Part shown: positions 41,687 through 49,744 of the stretch, in pieces
Layout: every line of letters starts with the position of its first letter
Numbering within the stretch: the first letter of the stretch is position 1
Source: Microbacteriaceae bacterium UBA1487
Lineage (GTDB): Bacteria; Actinomycetota; Actinomycetes; Actinomycetales; Microbacteriaceae
DNA: 49,744 nt
Direction: 5' to 3'
Assembly (NCBI GenBank): GCA_002325245.1
Contig: DCRR01000011.1
Span: 43,657 to 93,400, forward strand
The notes under the pieces: model-generated
The model's input: only the letters and a program-made list of their open reading frames with translations
Databases searched by the model: none
What the model was told of the DNA's origin: nothing
Position numbers and translations under genes: made by a program

Positions 41687-42898
41687 GTGAATTCTGCTCC
41701 CTCCTCGGTGACAGCCTGGCGCAACGCCGTCTTCGTCGTCTTCACCGTCAACGGTCTGGGCATGGCGGCCTGGATCTCCCGCATCCCGGCGCTGCGCGAC
41801 CAGCTGGACATCCCGGTGTCGCAGGTCGGCATTCTGCTGTTCGCGATTTCGACCGGGGCGATCCTCGGTCTGCTGATCTCGGGGCATCTGGTGCACGCGA
41901 TCGGCGGCGCGCAGACGATCCGGGTGACGCTGCTCGCGTTCGGCCTGGGGCTGATCCTCACGGGCGTCGCGACCACGGTGCTGTCGAACTTCCTGCTCGC
42001 GCTGCTCGGCATGGCGATCACTGGCTTCGCCGGCGCGGTGTGCGATGTCGCCATGAACGTCGAGGGCGCGGGCGCGGAGCGAGCGCTTGGCCGCAACATC
42101 ATGCCCTGGTACCACGCGAGCTGGAGCCTGGGAACAGTCGCGGGGGCCGGCATCGGCTCGGCGGCGGCGTTCGCCGGGGTGCCTGTGCTCGTGCATCTCG
42201 GGCTGATGGGAGTCGTCTTGGCGGTCGCTGCGGTCGTCGTGCCGCGCTGGCTGCCCGCGCACATCACCGAGGAGGAGGGGCAGGAGCCCCGCCCCGGCTT
42301 CCGCGAGCGGATGGCGATCTGGCGCGACCCGCGCACTCTGCTGATCGGCCTGATCGTGCTCGGCATGGCCTTCACCGAGGGCAGCGCGAACGACTGGCTC
42401 GCCCTCGCGCTGATCGATGCGCATGATCTGGAGAACGGAACGGGCGCGCTGCTGTTCGGCGTCTTCGCCGCCGCGATGACGATCGGACGCATCGTCGGGG
42501 TTCCGATCCTCGATCGCTTCGGCCGGGTGCCGGTGCTGCGCGCCTCGGCGCTGACCGCGGCGGTCGGGCTGGCGATCGTCATCCTGGTCCCGATCCCGGC
42601 GCTGTACGTCGTCGGCATCGTGCTCTGGGGGCTCGGGGCCTCGCTCGGCTTCCCCGTGGGCATGTCGGCGGCGGCCGACGATGCGCGCACCGCGGCCGCC
42701 CGCGTGAGCGCGGTGGCGACAGTCGGGTACTTCGCCTTCCTGGTCGGCCCACCGCTGATCGGATTCGCGGGTGAACTGATCGGTCTATTGAACGCGCTGT
42801 TCATCGTGCTCGCGCTGATCGTGCTCTCCGCCGTCATGTCGCCCGCCGCGCGCGAGCCGGCGCCGGCGCCGGACGACGAGCCGGTCGACGCCTCGTAG
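41687..42898 (+). CDS. MFS transporter
   Basis: This 403-residue membrane protein has about 12 hydrophobic segments and the size of the major facilitator superfamily. Its N-terminal half has WISRIPALRDQL between helices 1 and 2 and GAGAERALGRNIMPWYHASWSLG in the helix 4-5 region. These fit the sugar/fucose-permease-like and YbjJ-like drug MFS branch. Substrate and direction are not known. It leads a plus-strand group followed 9 bp later by nucS. Confidence 0.85.
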   Translation: MNSAPSSVTAWRNAVFVVFTVNGLGMAAWISRIPALRDQLDIPVSQVGILLFAISTGAILGLLISGHLVHAIGGAQTIRVTLLAFGLGLILTGVATTVLSNFLLALLGMAITGFAGAVCDVAMNVEGAGAERALGRNIMPWYHASWSLGTVAGAGIGSAAAFAGVPVLVHLGLMGVVLAVAAVVVPRWLPAHITEEEGQEPRPGFRERMAIWRDPRTLLIGLIVLGMAFTEGSANDWLALALIDAHDLENGTGALLFGVFAAAMTIGRIVGVPILDRFGRVPVLRASALTAAVGLAIVILVPIPALYVVGIVLWGLGASLGFPVGMSAAADDARTAAARVSAVATVGYFAFLVGPPLIGFAGELIGLLNALFIVLALIVLSAVMSPAAREPAPAPDDEPVDAS

Positions 42899-42901
42899 GA
42901 T
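42896..42901 (+). promoter_or_regulatory. -10 box of a putative leaderless promoter (nucS)
   Basis: TAGGAT lies 6 nt before GTG 42908. Its TAG is also the stop codon of the MFS gene. Confidence 0.55.
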
Positions 42902-42907
42902 CGACGC

Positions 42908-43603
42908 GTGCGTCTTGTCATTGCTCGCTGCTCCGTCGACTACGCCGGGCGACTGAGCGCGCATCTCCCCCTTGCGACGCGACTGCTGCTCGTGAAGTCC
43001 GATGGCAGCGTGCTCGTGCACTCGGATTCACTGAGCTACAAGCCGCTGAACTGGATGAGCCCGCCGTGCACCTTCACCGTCGATGAGGTCGACGAGGAGC
43101 GCGCCTCGGCCGGCGTCGTCGACCTCTGGCGGGTCACCCACGCCAAGACCGCCGACCTGCTGGTGATCTCGATTCACGAGATCCTGCACGACACCTCCCA
43201 CGAGCTCGGCATCGACCCGGGCCTGCAGAAGGACGGCGTCGAGGCCGAGCTGCAGCGCCTGCTCGCCGAGCAGATCGAGCTGCTGGGGGAGGGGCACGAG
43301 CTGGTGCGCCGCGAGTACATGACCGCGATCGGTCCGGTCGACATTCTGGCGCGGGATGCGAACGGCGCCTCGGTCGCCGTCGAGATCAAGCGCCGCGGCG
43401 ACATCGACGGGGTCGAGCAGCTCACCCGCTACCTCGACCTGATGAATCGCGACCCCCTGCTCGCCCCGGTGGCGGGCGTGTTCGCGGCGCAGGAGATCAA
43501 GCCGCAGGCCCGCACGCTCGCGGAGGACCGGGGCATCCGCTGCCTCGTGCTCGACTACGACGCCATGCGCGGGCTCGAGACCGGCCATTCCCGGCTGTTC
43601 TGA
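42908..43603 (+). CDS. nucS: Endonuclease NucS/EndoMS (mismatch repair)
   Basis: This 231-residue mismatch endonuclease replaces MutS/MutL in most actinobacteria. The N-terminal DNA-binding domain starts MRLVIARCSVDYAGRLSAHL. The catalytic RecB-like nuclease domain holds GPVDILARD and VAVEIKRRGDIDGVEQL, with Asp, Glu and Lys in the D-x(n)-ExK arrangement. It cuts both strands near G:T, G:G and T:T mismatches. The GTG start has a leaderless-type -10 box. It is followed by the MATE transporter after 4 bp. Confidence 0.95.
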   Translation: MRLVIARCSVDYAGRLSAHLPLATRLLLVKSDGSVLVHSDSLSYKPLNWMSPPCTFTVDEVDEERASAGVVDLWRVTHAKTADLLVISIHEILHDTSHELGIDPGLQKDGVEAELQRLLAEQIELLGEGHELVRREYMTAIGPVDILARDANGASVAVEIKRRGDIDGVEQLTRYLDLMNRDPLLAPVAGVFAAQEIKPQARTLAEDRGIRCLVLDYDAMRGLETGHSRLF

Positions 43604-43607
43604 CTCC

Positions 43608-44957
43608 GTGAACAGCGCTCGCACCGAACGCCGTGCGCTCGACCGCGAGATCCTGCGCCTCGCCGTTCCGGCGCTCGGCGCGCTTGTCGCCGAGCCGCTG
43701 TTCCTGCTCACCGACACCGCGCTCGTCGGGCATCTCGGCGCCGTCTCGCTCGCGGGTCTCGGCATCGCCGGCACGATCCTGCAGACCGCGATCGGGCTGC
43801 TGATCTTCCTCGCCTACGCGACCACCCCGACCGTGGCGCGTCGCCTCGGCGCGGGCGACCGGGCGGGGGCGATCCGCGCGGGCATCGACGGCATGTGGCT
43901 CGCCCTCGCGCTGGGTGCGCTCCTCGCCGTCGTCGGCGCCCTCACGGCACGTCCGCTCGCCGCCGCGTTCGGCGCGGCCCCGGCCGTGACCGACGCTGCG
44001 GTCGAGTACCTGGCGATCGCCGCCTGGGGGATGCCCGGGATGCTGCTCTTGATCGCCGCGACCGGACTGCTGCGCGGCCTGCAGGACACCCGCACCCCGC
44101 TCGTCGTCGCGATCGCCGGCTTCACCGCCAACGCGGCGCTCAACGCCGTGTTCATCTACGGCCTCGGCTGGGGCATCGCCGGATCGGCCGCCGGCACCGT
44201 CGTCGCCCAGTACGGCATGGCCGCCGTCTACGTCGTCATGGCGGTGCGCGCCGCGCGCCCGCACGGCGTGAGCGTGCGACCGGGGCTCGCCGGGGTGAGC
44301 GCTTCGGCCGCGGCGGGCGGCTGGCTGCTGCTGCGCACCGCCTCCTTGCGCCTCGGCATGATCGCCTTCACGGTCGTCGGCGCGGCGCTCGGCACCGAGG
44401 AGCTCGCGGCGCTTCAGGTGTCGATGGCGTTGCTCTCGCTCGTCGCGTTCGTGCTCGACGCCGAGGCGATCGCCGCACAGGCGATGGTCGGGCACGCGCT
44501 CGGTGCGGGCGACCACGGTCGGGTGCGCACGGTGGTGCGCCGACTGATCCAGCACACGGTGCTCGCCGGGCTCGGCAGCGGCCTGATCCTCGCGGCGCTC
44601 GCCCCCGTCGCCGGCCGAGCGTTCACCTCCGACCCGGCGGTGCTCGCGATGCTGCCAGGACTGATGCTCGTGCTGGCGGTGACCGCGCCGCTCGCCGGAT
44701 ACGTGTTCGTGCTCGACGGCATCCTGATCGGCGCAGGCGACGCTCGCTATCTCGCGCTCACCGGCCTCGCCAACGTGATCGTCTATCTGCCCTCCCTGAT
44801 GCTCGCGCTGGTGCCGCCCGAGGGCGGGCTCGCCGCGGTGCTGCTCGCTCAGGGTGCCTGGTCGCTCGTGTATCTGGCGGCGCGCGCGGTGACTCTCGGG
44901 CTGCGCGCCCGCGGCGAGCGCTGGATGACCACCGGCGCCGCCCGCGACGCGTCCTAG
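43608..44957 (+). CDS. MATE family efflux transporter (DinF-like)
   Basis: This 449-residue membrane protein has about 12 segments in two MATE halves. Typical signs are LAVPALGALVAEPLFLLTD at the start, ALVGHLGAVSLAGLGIA, RGLQDTRTPLVV and the second-half AIAAQAMVGHALGAGD. Members are Na+/H+-driven multidrug or metabolite exporters, and DinF is the closest subgroup. It begins with GTG 4 bp after nucS and is probably in the same transcript. Its TAG stop forms the first three bases of the next gene's -10 box. Confidence 0.92.
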   Translation: MNSARTERRALDREILRLAVPALGALVAEPLFLLTDTALVGHLGAVSLAGLGIAGTILQTAIGLLIFLAYATTPTVARRLGAGDRAGAIRAGIDGMWLALALGALLAVVGALTARPLAAAFGAAPAVTDAAVEYLAIAAWGMPGMLLLIAATGLLRGLQDTRTPLVVAIAGFTANAALNAVFIYGLGWGIAGSAAGTVVAQYGMAAVYVVMAVRAARPHGVSVRPGLAGVSASAAAGGWLLLRTASLRLGMIAFTVVGAALGTEELAALQVSMALLSLVAFVLDAEAIAAQAMVGHALGAGDHGRVRTVVRRLIQHTVLAGLGSGLILAALAPVAGRAFTSDPAVLAMLPGLMLVLAVTAPLAGYVFVLDGILIGAGDARYLALTGLANVIVYLPSLMLALVPPEGGLAAVLLAQGAWSLVYLAARAVTLGLRARGERWMTTGAARDAS

Positions 44958-44960
44958 GCT
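44955..44960 (+). promoter_or_regulatory. -10 box of a putative leaderless promoter (HAD gene)
   Basis: TAGGCT lies 6 nt before GTG 44967 and contains the stop codon of the MATE gene. Confidence 0.5.
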
Positions 44961-44966
44961 GGTCGG

Positions 44967-45656
44967 GTGTCCGCCTCGCCCGTCGCCCCGCCCTTCAGCT
45001 CGATCCTGTTCGACCTGGACGGGACGATCGTGGACTCGGCACCGGGCATCACCTCGAGCCTCGCGCACACCTACGAGGCGCTCGGGATGCCGGTTCCCAC
45101 CCCCGCGGAGCTGCTGCGCTGGGTGGGCCCGCCGATTCTCGACTCCTTCCGCGACCTCGCGGGGCTGAACGAGGCCGAGTCCGCGCGCGCGCTCGAGATC
45201 TACCGCAAGCACTACGTCTCGACGGGCGTCTTCGATGCGGTGGTCTACCCCGGCGTGCGCGAGATCCTCGCCGCCATCCACGACGCCGGCATCCCGCTCT
45301 CGCTCGCCACCTCGAAGCCCGAGCTGCCGGCGAGGCTGGTGCTTGACCACTTCGAGCTCTCGCAGTACTTCACCGAGTTCACCGGCGCGAGCGAGGACGA
45401 GTCTCGCAGCGCCAAGAAGGACGTCGTGCTGGAGGCGCTGCGGCGCTTGCGCCTCGCGGGCGCGGACCTCGGCAACCCGATCATGGTGGGGGACCGCCAC
45501 CACGACGTGGAGGGCGCCCACGAGCGCGGCATTCCGACTTTCTTCGTCACCTGGGGATACGGCTCGCCCGCCGAGCAGGTGGGCGCGGTGGGCGTCGCCG
45601 AGACCCCGCGCGAACTGGCCGCGCTGCTCGGCCTCGAAGCCTCCGCCGCCGCGTAG
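44967..45656 (+). CDS. HAD family hydrolase (phosphoglycolate phosphatase-like)
   Basis: This 229-residue phosphatase has HAD motif I FDLDGTIVDS near residues 16-25, with Asp as the nucleophile. Motif II is in SLATSKPEL, a conserved Lys lies in SAKKDVVLEAL and motif III is VGDRHHDVEGA. The cap is alpha-helical, as in Gph/PgmB. Likely substrates are phosphoglycolate or another small phosphate ester. It is convergent with the flavoprotein gene of the polyketide cluster. Confidence 0.88.
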   Translation: MSASPVAPPFSSILFDLDGTIVDSAPGITSSLAHTYEALGMPVPTPAELLRWVGPPILDSFRDLAGLNEAESARALEIYRKHYVSTGVFDAVVYPGVREILAAIHDAGIPLSLATSKPELPARLVLDHFELSQYFTEFTGASEDESRSAKKDVVLEALRRLRLAGADLGNPIMVGDRHHDVEGAHERGIPTFFVTWGYGSPAEQVGAVGVAETPRELAALLGLEASAAA

Positions 45657-45681
45657 CTCGGACAGCACGACACCGCGAGGA

Positions 45682-46725
45682 TCAGCGCGCGAGCCGCTCG
45701 ACTGCCGCGTCGAACAGCCGCGGCGCGACGCGCGCGATCGGCACCACGCGCGAACGCGCGGGGGAGTTCGCCAGGGCGACGGTCGCCCGGGTGAGCCAGC
45801 GGAAATCGCGGGTGATCTGCCGCCAGCGCCCCTCATATTCCTGCGCGTCCCCGAGGCGCACCGCCGCCACGGCGGCCTCCGCCTGCGCGAAGCCGGTGCG
45901 GAGCCCCTCCCCGGTGAGGGCGTCGACATAGCCGGACGCGTCCCCGACCAGCAGCACACGTCCGTGCGTGCGCGCGGTGGTCGCCTGTCGAAACGGCCCT
46001 GCGCCGATCACCGGCGTCGCGCGCGGTGCCCGGGAGACGCGCGCGGCGAGTTCGGGGCACGCGGCGAGCGCCTCCCCGAACCGCACTCCGCGGCGGGTGA
46101 GCGCCGCGATCCCGACCATCCCGTCAGCGGTGGGGGTGACGTACAGTTCAGCGTCGCGCGTCCAGTGCACCTCGATCAGGTCGCTCCACGGCTTGATCGC
46201 GAAGTGCTGGCGCTGCCCGTAGCGTCGACCTCGCTCGCGGCTCGGGCGATGCAGGCCGAGCACGCGCGCGACGGTCGAATGCAGGCCGTCGCAGGCGAGC
46301 ATCCACTCGCCGCGCACGCGCGCGCCGGTCGTCAATGCCGTGACGTGCTCGCCGCGCTCCTCCACCCCGACCACGCGCGCCGTGAGGCGGCGCACCCCGA
46401 CCTTCTCGGCGCGCTCAAGCAGCGCGGCGTGGAGGGTCGTGCGGCGCACCCCGAGCGCGGGCCCGCCGGCGAAGAGGTGGCTCGCCGCCCCCCGCTCGTC
46501 GCGGTAGGCGACGCCGCGGAGCGAGGCGCCCGCCGGGGCGACCCCCAGCCGCTGCAGCGCTGGCACCGCGCCCGGCATCAGGCCCTCCCCGCACGCCTTG
46601 TCGATCACCCCATCGCGCGGCTCGACCACGACCACGTCGAGACCGGCCTCGCGCGCCTCGATCGCGCTCGCCAGGCCGATCGGCCCGCCGCCGACCACCA
46701 CGACCTCGGTCTCGTAGAGCGTCAC
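45682..46725 (-). CDS. Geranylgeranyl-reductase-type FAD oxidoreductase of the type III PKS cluster
   Basis: This 347-residue flavoprotein has an FAD-binding motif VVVVGGGPIGLASAIEAREAG, then ACGEGLMP, WMLACDGLHSTVARVLG and the second FAD site VLLVGDASGYVDALTGEGL. These place it among geranylgeranyl reductase/aromatic hydroxylase-like enzymes. GTG 46725 overlaps the methyltransferase stop (GTGA); the longer frame to 47007 is not used. With synthase and methyltransferase it resembles srsABC-type clusters, where the flavoprotein hydroxylates an alkylresorcinol to a quinol or quinone. That role is inferred from context. Confidence 0.82.
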   Translation of the reverse strand: MTLYETEVVVVGGGPIGLASAIEAREAGLDVVVVEPRDGVIDKACGEGLMPGAVPALQRLGVAPAGASLRGVAYRDERGAASHLFAGGPALGVRRTTLHAALLERAEKVGVRRLTARVVGVEERGEHVTALTTGARVRGEWMLACDGLHSTVARVLGLHRPSRERGRRYGQRQHFAIKPWSDLIEVHWTRDAELYVTPTADGMVGIAALTRRGVRFGEALAACPELAARVSRAPRATPVIGAGPFRQATTARTHGRVLLVGDASGYVDALTGEGLRTGFAQAEAAVAAVRLGDAQEYEGRWRQITRDFRWLTRATVALANSPARSRVVPIARVAPRLFDAAVERLAR

Positions 46726-47261
46726 CGGGTGGGCCGCGCCGCGGTCAGGGCGCGATTCTCGGTCGGGGTGCGGAAGCCGAGCAGCAGGATCGCGTTCAGC
46801 ACCGTGAACACGATCGCCGTGATCCACGAGGTGTGCACCAGAGGAAGGGCGATCCCCTCGATGGCGACGATCACGTAGTTCGGGTGGCGCACCCACGCCC
46901 AGCGATACGGTCCTCGCCGCGAGAGCGGCAAGCCCGGCACCACGATCACCCGCGTGTTCCACTGGAAACCGAGCGAGGCAATCACCCAGTAGCGTCCCGC
47001 CTGGCACAGCAGCGCGATCACCAGCATCGGCCAGCCGAGCTCCGGGATGAACGGACGCTCGCCGAGCCAGGCTTCGAGGAACGCCGCGACCAGCAGCCCG
47101 GTGTGCAGCGCGACCATCGCCGGGAAGTGGCGCTTGCCGCTCTCGACCCCACCGCGGGCGAAGGCCCAGGCGGCGTTCCGGCGCGAGATGACCAGCTCGA
47201 TCAGGCGCTCCACACCGGTGAGCAGCAGGAGAGCTGCGAACATCACGAGGGTGAGCGTCAT
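46722..47261 (-). CDS. Isoprenylcysteine methyltransferase-like membrane protein (ICMT family)
   Basis: This 179-residue membrane protein has about five hydrophobic segments. The catalytic ICMT/PEMT region is GPYRWAWVRHPNYVIVAIE, with the RHPxY motif for SAM binding and the LVHTSWITAIVF segment after it. ATG 47261 overlaps the synthase stop by 1 nt (TGATG). In srsABC-like clusters such proteins O-methylate alkylresorcinols or alkylpyrones. No prenylated CaaX substrates are expected in bacteria, which supports that role. Confidence 0.85.
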   Translation of the reverse strand: MTLTLVMFAALLLLTGVERLIELVISRRNAAWAFARGGVESGKRHFPAMVALHTGLLVAAFLEAWLGERPFIPELGWPMLVIALLCQAGRYWVIASLGFQWNTRVIVVPGLPLSRRGPYRWAWVRHPNYVIVAIEGIALPLVHTSWITAIVFTVLNAILLLGFRTPTENRALTAARPTR

Positions 47262-48322
47262 CACGCCACCCACTTCAGCAGCACCGACTCGCTCGTGACG
47301 CCCGGCCCGACGGCGAGCACCACACCGAGAGCGCCCTCCGTCTGCCGGAACTGGTCGGCGAGCACGTGCAGCACCGAGGCGGAGGAGAGATTGCCCACCG
47401 ACTCGAGCGAGCGCCAACTGGGCGCCAGCTGCCCGCTGTCGAGGTTCAGGCCCACCTCGAAGGCCTCCAGCACGCGCGGGCCGCCGGGATGCGCGATCCA
47501 GGCGGAGATGTCAGCCGTGCCGAGCGCGTGACGCTCCAGCAGCGCGAGCACCTCGCTCGGCACGCCGCCGCCGACCGTCTCGGACACCGAGGCGCTCAGC
47601 ACGATGCGAAAACCGGTGCCGCCGACATCCCAGCCGATGACGCTCTGGCTGTCCGGGTGCAGCGCGGCACGGGTGTCGAGGATCTCCGGGCCCGGCAGGC
47701 CGAGCTCCTCCGCACGGTTCGCCCCCGCCACCACGACCGCCGCGGCGCCGTCGCCGAACAGGCCGCTGGCGACGAAGTTCGCCACCGAGAGGTCGTCGCG
47801 CTGCAGGGTGAGCGAGCAGAGCTCGACCGAGACCAGCACCGCGATCTCGTCGGGGTGGCCGACCAGGTAGTCGTGCACGCGGGCCAGCCCGGCGGCCCCG
47901 GCGACGCAGCCGAGGCCGAACGAGGGCATCCGCTTGATGTCGGGGCGAAGCCCGACGAGCGGAACCAGGCGGGCGTCGATCGACGGGGCCGCGATCCCGG
48001 TCACCGACGTGAAGAGCAGGTAGTCGACCTCGCGCGGATCGAGACCGACCGCGTCGAGCGCCGCCGTCAGCGCGCGCGCCGCGAGCGCGGTGCCCTCGCT
48101 GATCCAGATGTCATTGGCCTCGGTGAACCCGCCCAGTTCGCGATAGCGCTCGAGGGGCAGCACCGTGTGTCGGCGACCGATGCCGCTCGCGGCATGGAAG
48201 CGCTCCAGCACCGCGCGCTGCGGGCTCGCCGGAGCGATCAGATCGGCCAGCTCCGCGGTGATCTCACTCTGCGTGTAGGCATGCTCGGGCAGCGCCGGTG
48301 CCACCGCCACGATTCGCGACAT
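47261..48322 (-). CDS. Type III polyketide synthase (chalcone/stilbene synthase family)
   Basis: This 353-residue condensing enzyme has the catalytic triad Cys139 (SFGLGCVAGAAGL), His278 (AWIAHPGGPRVLEAFE) and Asn311 (SVGNLSSASVL). It also has the gatekeeping FVASGLFGDGAAAVVV and the GGTGFRIVLSASV region. It extends a starter acyl-CoA with malonyl-CoA and cyclises it, giving alkylpyrones or alkylresorcinols in many actinobacteria. It heads the operon with the methyltransferase and flavoprotein. ATG 48322 has TACGTT 6 nt upstream. The starter cannot be told from sequence. Confidence 0.93.
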   Translation of the reverse strand: MSRIVAVAPALPEHAYTQSEITAELADLIAPASPQRAVLERFHAASGIGRRHTVLPLERYRELGGFTEANDIWISEGTALAARALTAALDAVGLDPREVDYLLFTSVTGIAAPSIDARLVPLVGLRPDIKRMPSFGLGCVAGAAGLARVHDYLVGHPDEIAVLVSVELCSLTLQRDDLSVANFVASGLFGDGAAAVVVAGANRAEELGLPGPEILDTRAALHPDSQSVIGWDVGGTGFRIVLSASVSETVGGGVPSEVLALLERHALGTADISAWIAHPGGPRVLEAFEVGLNLDSGQLAPSWRSLESVGNLSSASVLHVLADQFRQTEGALGVVLAVGPGVTSESVLLKWVA

Positions 48323-48328
48323 GTGCGG

Positions 48329-48334
48329 AACGTA
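48329..48334 (-). promoter_or_regulatory. -10 box of a putative leaderless promoter (type III PKS operon)
   Basis: TACGTT on the minus strand lies 6 nt before ATG 48322. Confidence 0.5.
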
Positions 48335-48354
48335 CCACCCGAAGCCGCGCGGCG

Positions 48355-49461
48355 TCAGGGGACCTGACGCTGCTCCGGGCCGACGTACTCCGAGAGCGGG
48401 CGGATGAGCGCGTTCGACTCGAGCTGCTCCCTGATGTGCGCGGTCCAGCCGGTGACCCGGCTGGCGACGAACAGCGGCGTGAAGAGCTCGGTGTCGAAGC
48501 CGATCAGGTGGTACGCCGGCCCGCTCGGGTAGTCGAGATTCGGCTTGATGCCCTTGCGGTCGTCCATCGCCTGCTCGAGCGTCGAGTACAGCTCGGCGAG
48601 GTCGGGGCGGCCGTACTCCTGGATGAGACTGTCGAGCGCCTGCTTCATGGTCGGCACGCGCGAGTCGCCGCTCTTGTAGACGCGGTGGCCGAAGCCCATG
48701 ATCTTGCGCTTCTCGGCGAGCGCGGCCTCGAGCCAGGCCTCGGCCTTCGCTGCCTCCCCGATCTCGTCGAAGACGTACATGACCGCCTCGTTCGCGCCGC
48801 CGTGCAGCGGGCCCTTCAGCGCGCCGACCGCCCCGACCACGGCCGAGTAGATGTCGGCGAGCGTCGAGGTGATCACGCGCGCCGTGAACGTGGAGGCGTT
48901 GAAGGAGTGCTCGGCGTACAGGATCATCGACACGTCGAAGGCGTTGACGACGACCAGGTCGGGGACTTCACCGAAGGTCATGTGCAGGAAGTTCGCCGAG
49001 TAGCCGAGGTCGCCGCGGGGCTCCACCGGGTCGAGGCCGCGACGACGACGCTGCGTGTACGCGACGATCGCCGGCAGCTGGGCCCAGAGCCGGACCGCCT
49101 TGTCGAGATTGGCCTCCGGGCTCGCGTCGGCCGCGGTCGCATCGGCGGCGCCGATCGCGCTGACCGCGGTGCGCATGACATCCATCGGATGCGCATCCTC
49201 GGGCAGCAGGTCGATCGCGTGCTTGGCCAGCGGAGTCAGTGCGCGGTGCGCCCGCTCCAGCTCCTGAAACGCCTGGAGCTCGTCGTCGCTCGGCAGCTCA
49301 CCGTGCCACAGCAGGTAGGCGACCTCCTCGAAGGTGCGGCTGGCGCACAGCTCCTGCACCGGATAGCCGCGGTAGAGCAGCGAGTTGGTCTCGGGGTTGA
49401 CCTTCGAGATCGCGGTGGTGTCAACGACGACACCCGCGAGCCCCTTCTTGATCTCTGTCAT
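48355..49461 (-). CDS. prpC: 2-methylcitrate synthase/citrate synthase
   Basis: This 368-residue enzyme condenses propionyl-CoA (or acetyl-CoA) with oxaloacetate. Catalytic parts are AEHSFNAS (His185), GPLHGGANE (His220), GFGHRVYK (His259) and NLDYPSGPAYH (Asp310). It starts EIKKGLAGVVVDTTAISKV, as in the short PrpC type. AGGAGCTGAC precedes ATG 49461. It starts 1 bp after the end of prpB, so both belong to the methylcitrate operon for propionate use. Confidence 0.93.
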   Translation of the reverse strand: MTEIKKGLAGVVVDTTAISKVNPETNSLLYRGYPVQELCASRTFEEVAYLLWHGELPSDDELQAFQELERAHRALTPLAKHAIDLLPEDAHPMDVMRTAVSAIGAADATAADASPEANLDKAVRLWAQLPAIVAYTQRRRRGLDPVEPRGDLGYSANFLHMTFGEVPDLVVVNAFDVSMILYAEHSFNASTFTARVITSTLADIYSAVVGAVGALKGPLHGGANEAVMYVFDEIGEAAKAEAWLEAALAEKRKIMGFGHRVYKSGDSRVPTMKQALDSLIQEYGRPDLAELYSTLEQAMDDRKGIKPNLDYPSGPAYHLIGFDTELFTPLFVASRVTGWTAHIREQLESNALIRPLSEYVGPEQRQVP

Positions 49462-49462
49462 G

Positions 49463-49744
49463 TCAGCTCCTGTTGTTGTTCAGGTCGAAGGTGAAGATGC
49501 TGTCGTCGAACGAACCGTAGGCCGCATAGTCGACCAGTTCGTAGAGGCGTGCCCGGGTCTGCATCTCGGGCACCCTCGAGGTCAGCGACCCCTCGGCGAG
49601 GATCGTGTCGAGGCCACGCTCCGCCGCGCCCATCGCCAGACGCAGGAGCGACACCGGGAAGATCACGATGTTCACCCCGACGTCGGCCAGCTGCGCGGTG
49701 GTGAACAGCTCGCTCTTGCCGAACTCGGTCATGTTCGCCAGCAC
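49463..49744 (-). CDS. prpB: Methylisocitrate lyase, C-terminal part (cut by window edge)
   Basis: The 93 residues present begin within LANMTEFGKSELF, the conserved substrate loop of the PrpB branch of the isocitrate lyase superfamily, followed by IVIFPVSLLRLAMGAAE. The N-terminal two thirds, with the KKCGH-like catalytic signature, lie outside the window. The following prpC confirms the assignment. It splits 2-methylisocitrate to pyruvate and succinate. Confidence 0.88.
   Translation of the reverse strand: MLANMTEFGKSELFTTAQLADVGVNIVIFPVSLLRLAMGAAERGLDTILAEGSLTSRVPEMQTRARLYELVDYAAYGSFDDSIFTFDLNNNRS

Overview
The window is high-GC DNA (about 70% G+C) from an actinobacterium. By gene content it is most like the family Microbacteriaceae, although the genus cannot be fixed from sequence alone. 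Pointers are a DtxR-type iron box, a RamB-like regulator next to glyoxylate genes, NucS in place of MutS/MutL mismatch repair, the GGEGT/PKTVDND actinomycete type of PfkA, LAxTG (class E sortase) anchors, and TANNNT -10 boxes 6-7 nt before start codons, the layout of leaderless mRNAs. Nothing looks like phage, a plasmid or an insertion sequence, and I found no tRNA, rRNA or CRISPR array.

Layout. 1-3150: an operon on the minus strand with an FAD-linked oxidase, a ketose 3-epimerase-like TIM barrel and a Tm-1/UPF0261 protein cut by the left edge. It sits behind a promoter whose start region is a perfect 14-bp GntR-type palindrome. 3151-9217: an iron-box-controlled ferric ABC transporter (binding protein, fused permease, ATPase), then a Gfo/Idh/MocA oxidoreductase and an acyl-CoA dehydrogenase-like protein. 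9254-11870: arginine dihydrolase-like enzyme plus ornithine aminotransferase, divergent from an Lrp/AsnC regulator. 11933-16864: malate synthase and isocitrate lyase, divergent from a RamB-like regulator coupled to a small GntR regulator. 16865-17310: a gene-free convergent region with two identical 63-bp copies of a palindromic element. 17311-20829: PutA, which with the arginine genes would complete arginine -> ornithine -> glutamate semialdehyde -> glutamate. 20970-28862: housekeeping genes (phytoene-dehydrogenase-like flavoprotein, thioesterase, AlkA-type glycosylase, PfkA, AcuI-like reductase, HemD and small membrane proteins).

29137-38423 is the most unusual part: four consecutive genes for secreted, cysteine-rich proteins that all end in LALTG, a hydrophobic segment and a basic tail. 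They form two pairs of close paralogues sharing a membrane-proximal two-module stalk but with different N-terminal heads. One head is a Lys/Asp-rich series of four two-cysteine loops encoded partly by a 15-bp minisatellite. Every gene has its own promoter region and hairpin terminator. The two promoter regions of the second pair keep three blocks at exactly the same spacing while the sequence between the blocks has diverged. I regard this as a surface-protein array of unknown function; no sortase gene lies in the window.

38751-49744: a serine hydrolase with SxxK/SDN/KTG motifs, an M13 metallopeptidase, a plus-strand group (MFS transporter, NucS, MATE transporter, HAD phosphatase), a three-gene type III polyketide cluster (synthase, membrane methyltransferase, flavoprotein), and prpC with the end of prpB, which is cut by the right edge.
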